A DNA stretch of 64,000 nucleotides from Mycobacterium montefiorense (lineage in GTDB: Bacteria > Actinomycetota > Actinomycetes > Mycobacteriales > Mycobacteriaceae). The notes below the pieces were generated by a model, which was given only the letters and a program-made list of their open reading frames with translations, was not told the origin of the DNA and ran no database searches. Positions 1-10,700 of the stretch are shown here, in pieces (the first letter of the stretch is position 1; the number at the start of each line of letters is the position of its first letter). The position numbers and the translations under genes are program-made. Location of the stretch: NCBI RefSeq assembly GCF_003112775.1, contig NZ_BFCH01000002.1, positions 62,001 to 126,000 on the forward strand, written 5' to 3'.

Positions 1-1586
1 CCAGCCACGGCGGCGTGGACGACACCCGCGAGCTGCGTGACCGTGCCTTCTACGCGCCGGCGCAGTCGCGCTACCGGGTGTTCATCGTCGACGAGGCGCA
101 CATGGTGACCACGGCCGGGTTCAACGCGCTGCTCAAGATCGTCGAAGAACCGCCCGAACACCTGATCTTCATCTTCGCCACCACCGAGCCGGAGAAGGTG
201 CTGCCGACGATCCGGTCGCGCACCCATCACTACCCGTTCCGGTTGTTGCCACCCAAGACCATGCGGTCGCTGATCGGGCGGATCTGCGAACAAGAAGGTG
301 TCGTCGTCGACGATGCGGTGTACCCGTTGGTGATCCGCGCCGGCGGTGGTTCGCCCCGCGACACGTTGTCGGTGCTGGACCAATTGGTCGCCGGGGCCGA
401 CGACGACCACGTCACCTACCCGCGCGCGTTGGGATTGCTGGGTGCCACCGACGTCGCCTTGATCGACGACGCCGTCGACGCGCTGGCAGCCGGGGATGCC
501 GCGGCGCTGTTCGGGGCCGTCGAATCGGTGATCGACGCCGGCCACGACCCGCGGCGCTTCGCCACCGATCTGCTCGAGCGGTTCCGTGATCTCCTGCTGC
601 TGCAAGCGGTTCCGGATGCGATCAGCCGCGGTGTGGTGGACGCGCCGGAAGACGTGCTGGACCGCATGCGCGAGCAAGCGGCCCGAATCGGCGCGGCGAC
701 GCTGACCCGGTGCGCGGAAGTGGTGCAAGCCGGACTGGGGGAGATGCGCGGTGCGACCGCACCCCGGCTGCTGCTCGAAGTGGTCTGTGCACGCCTGTTG
801 CTGCCCTCGGCGAGCGACGCCGAATCGGCGCTGCTGCAACGTATCGAGCGCATCGAGACCCGGCTGGCCATCTCCGTCGCTGCTGCCGAAGCCACACCGG
901 CGGCTGCGCCACCCGTGACCGCACCGGCGGTGGCTGCCACGCCGCGCCGGCCATCCCGGCCACCCGCCCCGGCCGAACGCCCGGCCGAACCCCCGGCCGA
1001 ACCTGTCAGATTCCGTCGGCCGACCGCGGCACCCGAGCCGGCCAGTGAACCGCCGCCGCCTGCGCCGCCGCCACCGTCGCCGGCACCAGATCCCACGCCC
1101 GAATCAGCTTCTGCCCCAGGCGAACTCAATGCAACGGCGGTGCGGTCCATTTGGCCGGAGGTGCGCGACAAGGTGCGTCAGCGCAGCCGCACCACTGAGG
1201 TGATGCTGGCCGGCGCCACCGTTCGCGCGGTAGACGGCGACACGCTGGTGCTCAGCCACGCCTCGGCGCCGCTGGCCAAGCGGCTGTGCGAACAGCGCAA
1301 CTCCGACGTGATCGCCGAAGCGCTCAAGGAAGTGCTGGGCGTCAATTGGCGGGTGCGCTGTGAGGTAGGGGGGCCGGCGCCCACCGAAGCGGCCCCACCG
1401 CCCGCCGAAGAGGAACCTTCGGTAAACATCGCTGCCGCTGTGGAATCCGCGCAGCGCGACGAAGAGGAGCACATGCTCGCCGAGGCCGGTCGCACCGATC
1501 CGTCGGCGCCACGCCGCGACCCCGAAGAAGCCGCACTCGAACTACTGCAGAACGAGTTGGGCGCGCGCCGGATCGACGGCAGCTAA
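1..1586 (+). CDS. dnaX: DNA polymerase III subunit gamma/tau, 3' part
   Basis: Clamp-loader ATPase subunit that helps load the beta sliding clamp during replication. The reading frame is already open at position 3 (S-H-G-G before the V at 15), so the true start and Walker A region lie left of the window. Visible are the Walker B/DEAH-like stretch (VFIVDEAHM, about 79-105), the sensor region with ATTEPEKVLPTIRSR and the helical clamp-loader domain. A long Pro/Ala-rich linker (about 890-1120) is followed by the tau-like C-terminal domain. The linker is typical of mycobacterial DnaX. The stop codon at 1584-1586 overlaps the stop of convergent tmsB by a few bases. Family identity is clear; only the missing N-terminus is uncertain. 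Confidence 0.96.
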   Translation, partial: SHGGVDDTRELRDRAFYAPAQSRYRVFIVDEAHMVTTAGFNALLKIVEEPPEHLIFIFATTEPEKVLPTIRSRTHHYPFRLLPPKTMRSLIGRICEQEGVVVDDAVYPLVIRAGGGSPRDTLSVLDQLVAGADDDHVTYPRALGLLGATDVALIDDAVDALAAGDAAALFGAVESVIDAGHDPRRFATDLLERFRDLLLLQAVPDAISRGVVDAPEDVLDRMREQAARIGAATLTRCAEVVQAGLGEMRGATAPRLLLEVVCARLLLPSASDAESALLQRIERIETRLAISVAAAEATPAAAPPVTAPAVAATPRRPSRPPAPAERPAEPPAEPVRFRRPTAAPEPASEPPPPAPPPPSPAPDPTPESASAPGELNATAVRSIWPEVRDKVRQRSRTTEVMLAGATVRAVDGDTLVLSHASAPLAKRLCEQRNSDVIAEALKEVLGVNWRVRCEVGGPAPTEAAPPPAEEEPSVNIAAAVESAQRDEEEHMLAEAGRTDPSAPRRDPEEAALELLQNELGARRIDGS

Positions 1587-2893
1587 GGCTGCCACCAGGG
1601 CCGCAGCGGCAGGCTGTCGGCGCCTCGCCGCTCGACATTGGCGGCCAGCACGTGATGAAGCTGAAGGTTGTTCTGCTCGAACGCAACTCGTGACGCCGCC
1701 ATGTACAGACCCCACACCTTCGCGATCGGCAGCGACACCTCGGCGACCGCGATATCCCAATGCTCTACCAGATTGCGGCACCAGTCGCGCAGTGTCATCG
1801 CGTAGTGATGGCGGAAGTTCTCCTGGTGCAGCACTTCGAAGCCGCTCTCCTGGACCTCGGTCAGGATGCGTCCCGAGCCGGTCAGCTCGCCGTCCGGGAA
1901 GACGTAACGGTCGGTGAATCCGCCGGCAAACGAGGTCTGCTTGTTGTCGTGGCGGGTGATGCAGTGATTGAGCAGCAGGCCACCGGTGCGTAACTTCGAC
2001 TTGAGGAACTCGAAGTAGGCCGGGTAGTTCTTGACTCCGATGTGCTCGGTCAGCCCGATCGACGAGACGGCGTCGAACTCCGCTTCGGGCACATCGCGGT
2101 AGTCGCAGTGGCGCACCTCGGCCAGCGTCGACAGCCCATCTTTGTCGATCGCTTGTTGCGCCCACTTGGCCTGTTCTCCCGACAGGGTGACCCCGATCGC
2201 CCGGACACCATGGCGTGCCGCGTAACGCACCATGCCGCCCCAGCCGCAGCCGACGTCGAGCAGCCGGTCGCCCGGCGCGAGCCTCAGCTTGTCGAAGATC
2301 AGCCGGTACTTGTTCTCCTGCGCCTCTTCCAGCGTCGCGCCGGCGTGTGGGTAGACCGCGCAGGTGTAGGTCATCGACGGCCCGAGTAACCATTCGTAGA
2401 ATGTGTTCGAAACGTCGTAGTGATGGTGGATCGCCTCTGCATCACGAGTCTTGCTGTGCAGCAAGCCATCAGCGACCCGGCGCCATCGCGGCGGCGTCTC
2501 CTGCGGAGGCGGCGGGATCGGTACCAAATGCTCGATGCCGATCGACCGGATCACCTGCGCCAGCGTCCGCGCCGACGGCCGTTTGAAATCCACCCGGTCG
2601 GCCAGCATCCTGAGCAGCTCGTACGGATCGCCAGGATGCACGCCGTAGGTCTGCAGGTCGCCGGCTATGTAGGCGCGGGCGATGCCGAGCTCGCCGGGTG
2701 CCGTCGCCAGATAGGTAGTGCCGCGCGGTGAGCAAAGGTCCAGGCCGAGCACGGCGTCTTCATTTCCGGCGGTACTGCCGTCATACGCGGTGAACTTGAG
2801 TGGGCAGTCGCCGGTGGCAGTGAAGATGGCCAGCACCTCGGCCATGTTGAGCTTGCCAGCAGTCGGGTGGTCGGACTCTCTGGTCGTCGTCAT
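1583..2893 (-). CDS. tmsB: SAM-dependent fatty-acid methyltransferase, cyclopropane-synthase family (tuberculostearic acid synthesis)
   Basis: 436 aa, orthologue of Rv3720 (also called bfaA/ufaA-like). The family transfers a methyl group from SAM to the double bond of oleoyl phospholipid, giving a 10-methylene intermediate that the partner FAD enzyme TmsA reduces to 10-methylstearate. Visible are the family's N-terminal domain, the HHHYDVSNTFYEWLLG motif, SAM-binding motif I (LLDVGCGWGG, about residue 218-227) and the SSIGLTEHIG active-site stretch. The ATG at 2893 overlaps the tmsA stop in an ATGA arrangement, so the two are translationally coupled. tmsA carries a frameshift, so expression and usefulness of tmsB in this strain are in question. 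The catalytic domain itself looks intact. Confidence 0.93.
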   Translation of the reverse strand: MTTTRESDHPTAGKLNMAEVLAIFTATGDCPLKFTAYDGSTAGNEDAVLGLDLCSPRGTTYLATAPGELGIARAYIAGDLQTYGVHPGDPYELLRMLADRVDFKRPSARTLAQVIRSIGIEHLVPIPPPPQETPPRWRRVADGLLHSKTRDAEAIHHHYDVSNTFYEWLLGPSMTYTCAVYPHAGATLEEAQENKYRLIFDKLRLAPGDRLLDVGCGWGGMVRYAARHGVRAIGVTLSGEQAKWAQQAIDKDGLSTLAEVRHCDYRDVPEAEFDAVSSIGLTEHIGVKNYPAYFEFLKSKLRTGGLLLNHCITRHDNKQTSFAGGFTDRYVFPDGELTGSGRILTEVQESGFEVLHQENFRHHYAMTLRDWCRNLVEHWDIAVAEVSLPIAKVWGLYMAASRVAFEQNNLQLHHVLAANVERRGADSLPLRPWWQP

Positions 2894-4270
2894 CGCCGTT
2901 GCACCGCCTTTGCATACAGATCAAGCAGACGCGAGTCGGGATCGTAGGATTTCTTCACTGTTTTGTAGGCCTCGCCGCCGTAGAGCTGGTCGAACTCTTC
3001 GCGGGTGTAGAAGGAGTCGGAGTATAGCGACTTGTGTCCGTCGAGTTCACCGACCTTCGCCTCGATCGCCCGATTGGTGGCGCCCAGGCCGTCGCCACCG
3101 GGAACCGAAGACCAGAAGCCGATGTTGACGTAGCTGACATCCGGCGGTATCGGATACAGCGGCCAACTCACGCGATCGCGAAGTCGTAACGGGCACAACC
3201 AGATCGGTGTGATCGGCACGTTGCCCAGAAACCACTCCAGGAATTCACAGGAATGTGCGATCGGCACCTCGACGTCCTGGACCACCCGTTCGGGTGCCGG
3301 GCGTCCGTGGCGGGCCTCGATCCGGTCGGACACACCGAAGCGGCGATCCGCGGCGACCAGCTTGGAGTAGACGCTGCTGCGCCGGTAACGGCGCGGCCAC
3401 CAGCGTCGCAGCCGGGGGTTCTGCACGCCGAATGCGCGTGAGCACCAAAACCAATCGGTGTCCCAGCGCCAGAAGTAGTCGTTCATCGTGAGCCGGTCGT
3501 CTTTGGTGTATTCCGGGCCGGCGCGATCGTGCTGCATCGACTGGTAGTAGATCCTTTTGCCGGTGTAATCGCTGACGGGTCCCGGTGTGGTGGTCCGTCT
3601 GCCCACGCACAGGTAGCTTTCGTCGGGACTGAAGACCACGCCGTCGAGATAGTCGACCGGGGTGTCGCCCTGTCCGGCGGTGTCGATGATGCGGTCCATT
3701 GCGGCGACCAGTTCCGGCAACGAGCGGAAGCGGATGTGCCGCAACGCCACGAACGGTGCGGCAGGTTCCAGCTCGATCCGCAATCGTGTTGAATATCCCA
3801 GTGTCCCATAGGAATTGGGGAAAGCCCGGAACAGGTCGGAGTGCTGGCTACGTGATGCGGTGACCAATTCGCCAGCGCCGGTAAGGATATCCATCTCCAG
3901 CACCGACTCGTGTGGCAGACCATTGCGGAACGATGCCCAGGCCGCTGACCGCGCCGCCGACGGTGATGGTCTTGAGCTGCGGGACTACCAGCGGCGACAA
4001 CCCGTAGCGGAGAGTCGCCGCCACCAAGTGCTCGTACGTGCACATGCCGGCGACCTCGGCGGTGTGTGCTGCGGCATCGATGCCCAGGACTCCGGTCAGT
4101 CCGGACGTGTCCAGGCCGCGCCCATCGCGTTTAGTGCGGGCGCGGAACAGATTTGACGTGGGTTTAGCGAGACGGACCGCGGACGTCACGGGGATGGTTC
4201 GATAACTCGCCACCAACCGATCGACGCCCGACCTGTGAGCCGAGAGTGCAGATTCCGAACCTGGCACCAC
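2890..4270 (-). pseudogene. tmsA: FAD-binding oxidoreductase TmsA, frameshifted
   Basis: Orthologue of Rv3719 (bfaB), the FAD-dependent reductase that completes 10-methyl fatty acid synthesis with TmsB. The N-terminal part runs in one frame from about 4270 to QLKTITVGGAVSGLGI (near 3930), part of the FAD_binding_4 domain. The rest continues in another frame from FRNGLPHESVLEMDI (near 3925) to the stop at 2890. Between GLGI and FRNG the family normally has ESAS; the sequence fits loss of about 11 nt there, which breaks the frame. The remaining 330 residues look well conserved, so the lesion is recent or a sequence error. Start chosen at the GTG at 4270 (or 4267) from the length of the M. tuberculosis protein; TAGGGT at 4275-4280 could be a -10 box for a near-leaderless transcript. 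Confidence 0.85.
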
Positions 4271-4342
4271 ATATACCCTAGTCTTCGACCACACCACGTG
4301 CATCCGCGCGCGGACGGCATCACAACAGAGGAGTCGCGCCTG

Positions 4343-4780
4343 ATGGCACAGGTCAGCGCAGCCAGCACCATCTTGATCAACGTCGATCCGGCGGCCACGC
4401 TCGCCGCAGTGGCGGACTACCAGAACGTCCGCCCGAAAATCCTGTCCCCGCAGTACAGCGAGTACCAGGTGCTGCAGGGCGGACAGGGCCAGGGCACTGT
4501 CGTCAAGTGGAAGTTGCAGGCCACCAAATCACGTAGCCGCAACGTCGCGGCCAGCGTCGACGTCGCTGGTCACAGCGTCATCGAGAAGGACGCGAACTCG
4601 TCGATGGTGATCAACTGGACGGTGGCGCCGGCGGGCCCCGGATCCAGCGTGACCGTGAAAACTAGCTGGACCGGCGCGGGCGGCGTCAAGGGCTTCTTTG
4701 AAAAGACGTTTGCGCCGTTGGGGCTGAAGAAAATTCAGGGCGAGGTGCTGGCCAACCTGAAGAGAGAACTCGAAAGCTAG
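4343..4780 (+). CDS. SRPBCC (polyketide cyclase/START-like) family protein, Rv3718c orthologue
   Basis: 145 aa beginning MAQVSAASTILINVDPAATLAAVADY. The START/Bet v 1-like helix-grip fold binds hydrophobic ligands; the ligand of this member is not known. The ATG at 4343 follows an AGAGGAG Shine-Dalgarno about 9 nt upstream and matches the length of the M. tuberculosis protein (about 147 aa). It is divergent from tmsA, with both starts within about 75 bp, so the promoters lie back to back. Its stop is only 3 bp from the stop of the convergent NRPS, which marks the left edge of the NRPS insertion relative to M. tuberculosis. Confidence 0.85.
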   Translation: MAQVSAASTILINVDPAATLAAVADYQNVRPKILSPQYSEYQVLQGGQGQGTVVKWKLQATKSRSRNVAASVDVAGHSVIEKDANSSMVINWTVAPAGPGSSVTVKTSWTGAGGVKGFFEKTFAPLGLKKIQGEVLANLKRELES

Positions 4781-4783
4781 GCC

Positions 4784-7700
4784 TCAGCGCGGTGTCACCC
4801 TGGTTTCCAGGAACAGCTTGAGTTGTTCGCCGTACTCGCTCAGCGAATCGGCGGTCAACATCTCAAGATGCGTGCTGTCGACTGAGTACGTGGCGATCTC
4901 CCCGGCAACATAAGGCCGCCAAACCCGTTGCTGGGACCGGGCTACCCGCCCGATGCGCTGTCCTCGCCGGCGTCGGTGGCCATCGCCGTTGTCGCTTCTG
5001 GCTCGGGCCGCGGAGAAGATGACCATGTCGCCGTCGAATACGCCGGGTTCGTGCTCGGCCAGATGTAGCTGATTCGCCGTGACGCTCTGCGCCATGAACG
5101 CCAGCAGCTGCTGGGGCGGAAGTCCGAACATGACCCCTTGCTGCTGAGCCAGTTCCGCGGCCTGCCGGTAGGTCAGGGGCTCGGACCGCTCCGGAATGTC
5201 GATGCGATTGGTCCGCAGGATGTGTTCCAGGACTTGGCTTTCGTCCAGCGTGTGATTCTTTGCCACGGCCCGGTTGGCGGTCATCTTTGCCATGAGCTTG
5301 TGCGCGCTGAAAACCGGGTCGAGCAGGACCAGGCTTTGGACCTCACATCCACGCCGCTGGAGTTCAACGGCGAGTTCGTGCGCGACGACGCCGCCGAATG
5401 ACCAGCCGAGAATCTTGTATGGCCCGTCCGGATAGCGGGCTTGTAGCCGGTCCGCGTAGTTTGCCGCCATGATGCGGATCGAGGCGGCCTCGGGTTCACC
5501 GTCTTGCGCGATTTGGTTGATCCCGATGATCGGGCAATCCAGATAGTTGCCCAGAGCCCGATACGGCCAGCTCAGTCCGAGGCCGTCGTGAATGCAGCAC
5601 AGCGGAGCGCCGGTGCCCTCCTGGAACACCTCGACTCCGACCACTTCAGACGTATTGTCCTGCCGGCTCAACTGCTCGGTCAGGCTCCTGACAGAGGGGG
5701 CATAGAACATGGTGCGCACCGCAAGGTGAACGTCGAGTGCGGCGTTGATTGTCGCGATCACCCGCATCGCTGAGAGTGAATCGCCACCGAGATCGAAGAA
5801 CGAGTCTTCGACCCCGACTCGCTCGATGCCCAGCACCTGTGCGTAGATGCCGGCGATGAGCTGCTCGGTCTCGCCGTGCGGGGCCGCAAAAGGCGTGGCA
5901 GCGAACAGCGGTGTGGGCAGCGCCTTGGAGTCGATCTTGCCGGAGGAGGTCAACGGGAACTCCTCGAGCACGACGATCTGCGCCGGCACCATGTACTCGG
6001 GCAACCGCGCGGCCAAACGCTGGCGCACCGCGCTGATCTCCATGTTGGTATTGGGGTTGTTGGCGTGAGTGCCGCGGTGCCGGGTTCCGGCGCTGGACAG
6101 GTAGAGGTCGGTCAGCGCAGTGTCCGGCTCGGCGGGGCTGAGGAAGACGGCGTCGAGAGTGCCGGGCTCGGCGCCCCAAGTCACGGCGACGCGGTATCCG
6201 GCATTCTCGCCGAGCCGATGTAGCTGTTCGGGCGTGACGATGTCGGGCGCCGCTGGGGGCGGAGTGAGCGCGTCGGCCAGCGGCAGCCCCTCGGCGAGGG
6301 CGTGTTCGATGCGGACGTCGGTGGCCACCCCGGCGCGCGGAATCTCGGTGATGCGCACCGCGGCAGGACGTCGCGAGGCCAAGCGGGCGTGCAATCCGAG
6401 CAGACCCGCGCAATCGGTCCACGTCCAGGTGGGTGCGGTCGTGACGGAACGCACCGGCGCGGGAGTCTTGCGGATGACGACGTCGTAGCGGTACCGGTTG
6501 AGTTCGTTGTCGGCCAACCCGCGCTTTACCTGGACGTCGAGTCCGGCAACAGATGCGTGGTCGGCCGCCCAGCCAGTGAAAAAGTCTGGTGTCAATAACA
6601 ATTCGGGTTCGCTGACGACGGCACGGTGGACCCGTTGCCGGATCTCGGCGGCGTCGGCAGTGGTGGTGCGGGCCAGCGCGACTCCGGTTTGGAAGGCGTC
6701 CTGAAGGGCGTAGTTACGGATGTCGCCGAGGAACAACGCGCCGCCGGGAGCCAGCAGCTCCATGGCGCTGTCGATCAGGCCGGCCAGGTATGCGCTGTTG
6801 GGGAAGTACTGTACGACCGAGTTGACGATGATCGTGTCGAAGTAGCCCTGCGGCAGACCCTCGGTGATGTGGGCGGGCCGGGTGAGCACCTCGACCCGAT
6901 CACGCCACGGGATCTGCAACCGCTCCAGCGAGCGGGCGAGGTTGTCGATGGCCACTGCCGACATGTCGGTCGCGACATAGTGCTCACAGTGTGGGGCGAT
7001 CTGCGACAGCAGCAACCCCGAGCCGGCGCCGATCTCCAGTAATCGGTTCGGCCGCAGGGCCATGATCCGATCCACCGTAGCCGTGCGCCATTCGAACATC
7101 TCCTCGAGCGGAATCGGTTCACCGGTGTAGCTGCTGTTCCAACCCCGGAAGTCCATGCCGAACTGCGGCATTGCGTCGCGACCGTCGTACAGCTCGTCGT
7201 AGACGCCTTGCCACTGTCCGACGATCTCGGTGTCGTGGTCGGCGCTGGTCTCGTGCCCGAGGGTGATGTAGGCGATGAGGTGGTCGCCGGCATTGCCGTG
7301 GTGCACGGTGGTGACGGCCTGGGTTACCTGCGGGCAGTCCAGCAGGGCGCTTTCGATTTCGCCGAGTTCGATGCGATAGCCGCGGATCTTGACCTGTTCG
7401 TCGGCGCGCCCGAGGTACCGCAGCTGCCCGTCGGCCCCCCAGGAGACCAGATCCCCGGTGCGATACATCCTTTGTCCAGGCGCTTCCGCACCGGCGAACG
7501 GGCATGCCAGGAACCGCGCCGCCGTCAGATCCGGCCGGCGTAGATAGCCGTCCGCGAGCCCGGCGCCGGCCACGTACAACTCGCCGACCACCCCCGTCGG
7601 CACCTGGCGCAACCACTTGTCCAGCACGAAGAACGCGAGATGCGCGAGAGGCCCACCGATCGGGCTGACACTGCTGTCGATGTCGCCGTCGGAGAGCTCG

Positions 7701-10700
7701 CGGAACGAGGCATGCACCGTTGTCTCGGTGATGCCGTACATATTGATCAGCCGTGGCGGTCCCGGGTGATGCTGCAGCCAGGTCCGAAGGCGTTGGGGTT
7801 CAAGGGCTTCACCGCCGAACACCACCGTTTGAAGTTTCAGCTGCCGTGCCAATTCGGGCTGCAACCTATTGGCGGTTTGCAACGCGTAGAAAGCCGTGGG
7901 GGTTCGGCTCAGCACGCCGACGTGTTCGGCGGCGAGCAGTGCGTGGAAGTCCTCGGGCGAGCGGGTCACCGATTCGGGCACCACCACCAGCCGGCCGCCG
8001 TGTAGCAGCGCACCCCAGATCTCCCAGACCGAGAAGTCGAAGGCCAGCGAATGAGACTGTGCCCAAACCTGTTTCATATCCAGCTGGGCTTGTAGCGATC
8101 CCAGCAACTGGGTGACGTTGCGGTGCGGTACTGCTACACCTTTGGGGGTGCCGGTGGTGCCCGACGTATAGATCATGTAGGCGATGTCATCGGGGGCCGG
8201 CATCGGCAATGGGGCGCACGGGTAGCCGGGAATGCGGGGATCGTCGATGGTGATGACCGCCAGGCCGTACCCGTCAAGCCGGTCGGCCAGCGCGGCAGTG
8301 GTGATCGCGGCGACCGGTTTGGCATCGCCCACCATGAATCCGATCCGGGCATCGGGGTGAGCCGGGTCGAGCGCCAGATAGGCGGCCCCGGTCTTCAGCA
8401 CCGCGAGGATCGCGATGATCGCCTCGGTGGAACGGGTGAATAGCAGCGCCACCGGCTGTCCCGGGCCCGCTCCGTGCGCGGCCAGCAGGTGCGCCAACCG
8501 GTTCGCGTCATCCTCGACTTCCCGATAGGTCATCGACAGGCCGGCGAAAGTCACGGCCAGAGCCTGTGGGGTGAGCGCGGCCTGCTCGGCCCACCGTTCC
8601 GGGATCGACAACGCTGGTAATGCGTTCTGGCTCAACACCTCCCGATTGCCCCAGCGATCGAGCCGCGCGTACTCGTCGGCCGCGAGGAGATCCGTCGACG
8701 ATAGTCGGCGGGTGGGGTCGGTGGTGACCGCGACCAACACCCGATGCAGCCGCTCGATCAGGGCGCTGATGGTGGCTGCGTCGAATACGTCAGTACGAAA
8801 TTCGACCATCCCCTCGATCCCGGCGGGCTCGCCGACGTCGCTCCAATGTTCGGCGAGGTGGAAGACCAAATCCATTCGGGCGGTGTGGGTGTCCATCGGC
8901 AGCGGGGTGACCTGCACATCATCCAAAGCCAACCCGGATGCCGGATCGACTCGGTGCCCCACGACGCTCTGCCAGGCCAGCATCACCTGGACCAGCGGGT
9001 GATGGGTCAGCGATCGAGCGGGGTTGATCCGCTCGACGAGGACCTCGAAGGGCACGTCCTGGTTTTCGTACGCGGCCAGACTGCGCCGTCGGACCTGACC
9101 CAACAGCTCGGCGAAGGTGGGATCCCCGGCTACCTCGACGCGCAACACCAGGGTGTTGACGAAGAAGCCCACCAGCGCATCGAGTGCGGGGTCGCGCCGA
9201 CCGGCGATCGGGAAGCCAACTGCCACATCGGAACTGGCGCTGACTGCCGACAGCAGTACGGCCAGAGCAGCCTGGATCACCATGAAGCTGGTCGCATTGT
9301 GCTCGCGAGCCACCTCGCGGATGCGCTGTTGCAATTCGGCCGGCCACTGAAGCGCCACGTTGTAGCCGCGGTAGTCGGCAACCAACGGATAGGGCCTATC
9401 GGTGGGCAGCTGTAGCCGCTCCGGCATTCCAGCCAGAGCGTGTTCCCAGTAGGCCAGCTGGGCCGCGATCGGACTGTCGGCGTCGGCCAGATCACCGAAT
9501 TGGGCGCGCTGCCAAAGCGTGTAGTCGACATACTGCACCGCCAACGGCACCCGCTGCGGAAGTTGGCGTTGCCGTCGAATCCGATAGGCCGCGCTGATAT
9601 CGGAGACCATCGGCGCCAGTGACCAGCCGTCAAACGCGATGTGGTGCACTACAATTCCGACGACGTAATCCTCGGGACCCACCGAGTAGATCTGCGCGCG
9701 AATCGGGATCTCGGCAGACAAATCGAAGCTGTATTTGGCCAGCGCCACCAGGTTGGGCACCATCTGATGCGGCGCCAGCGACACCGCCGCGTCGCCACCG
9801 CGTCGCCACAGTCCAGGCGTGGCAGGCAGCACTTCCTGATAAGGCACACCGTCGATGTCGACGAAGATGGTGCGCAGCGATTCGTGGCGGGCGATTACAT
9901 CGTCCAGCGCCGCGTCCAGCGCCTCGACATCCAGTGCCCCGCTGATCCGGAACGCGGTCGGCATGTTGTAGGTCGCCACCCCACCTTCGAAGCGGTAAAG
10001 GAACCACAACCGGGATTGAGCGAAGGACAGCGGAACCAGTGCGGGCCGTGGGCCGGCCGCCAACGGCTTCCGCCGGCCGGTCTCGTTTGCGCCGATGCGC
10101 GGCGCCAGCGCAGCGATGGTGGGTGCGTCGAACAGGCTGTGCACTTGGAGATCGGCGTCCAGCACGGAGTTGATGGCGGTAGTCAGGCGCATCGCCGAGA
10201 GGGAGTCGCCGCCGAGGTCGAAGAAGGAATCGTCCGTGCCGACCTGTTCGATGCCCAGGACGTGGGAGTAGATGCCGGCCAGGATCTCTTCGACGGCATT
10301 GGCGGGCGCATGGTAGTGGTCGGTGTCGCGATAGTCCGGCGCGGGCAGGGCGCGGGTGTCAAGTTTGCCGTTCGCGGTCAGGGGCAGGGTCTCGAGCACC
10401 ACGACGATCGCGGGAATCATGTAGGCGGGCAGCTTGTCGGCCAACGCAGTTCGTAGCTCGGCCGGGTCGGCGGTTCCGGTGACATACCCGATCACACGGG
10501 TCGTGCCGGCCCCGTCTTTGCGGGTGATCACGGCGGCTTGTTCGACACCGTCCAAACTGGCCAGGGCGGTTTGAATTTCGCCGAGTTCGATGCGGTAGCC
10601 GCGGATCTTGACCTGTTCGTCGGCGCGTCCGACATAGTCCAGCTGCCCGTCGGGATGCCAGCGCACCAGGTCGCCGGTGCGGTACATCCGGGCGCCACGT

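Noticed and set aside
416..1171. 251-aa Ser/Gly-rich open frame on the minus strand
   Set aside because: Shadow of the dnaX Pro/Ala linker.
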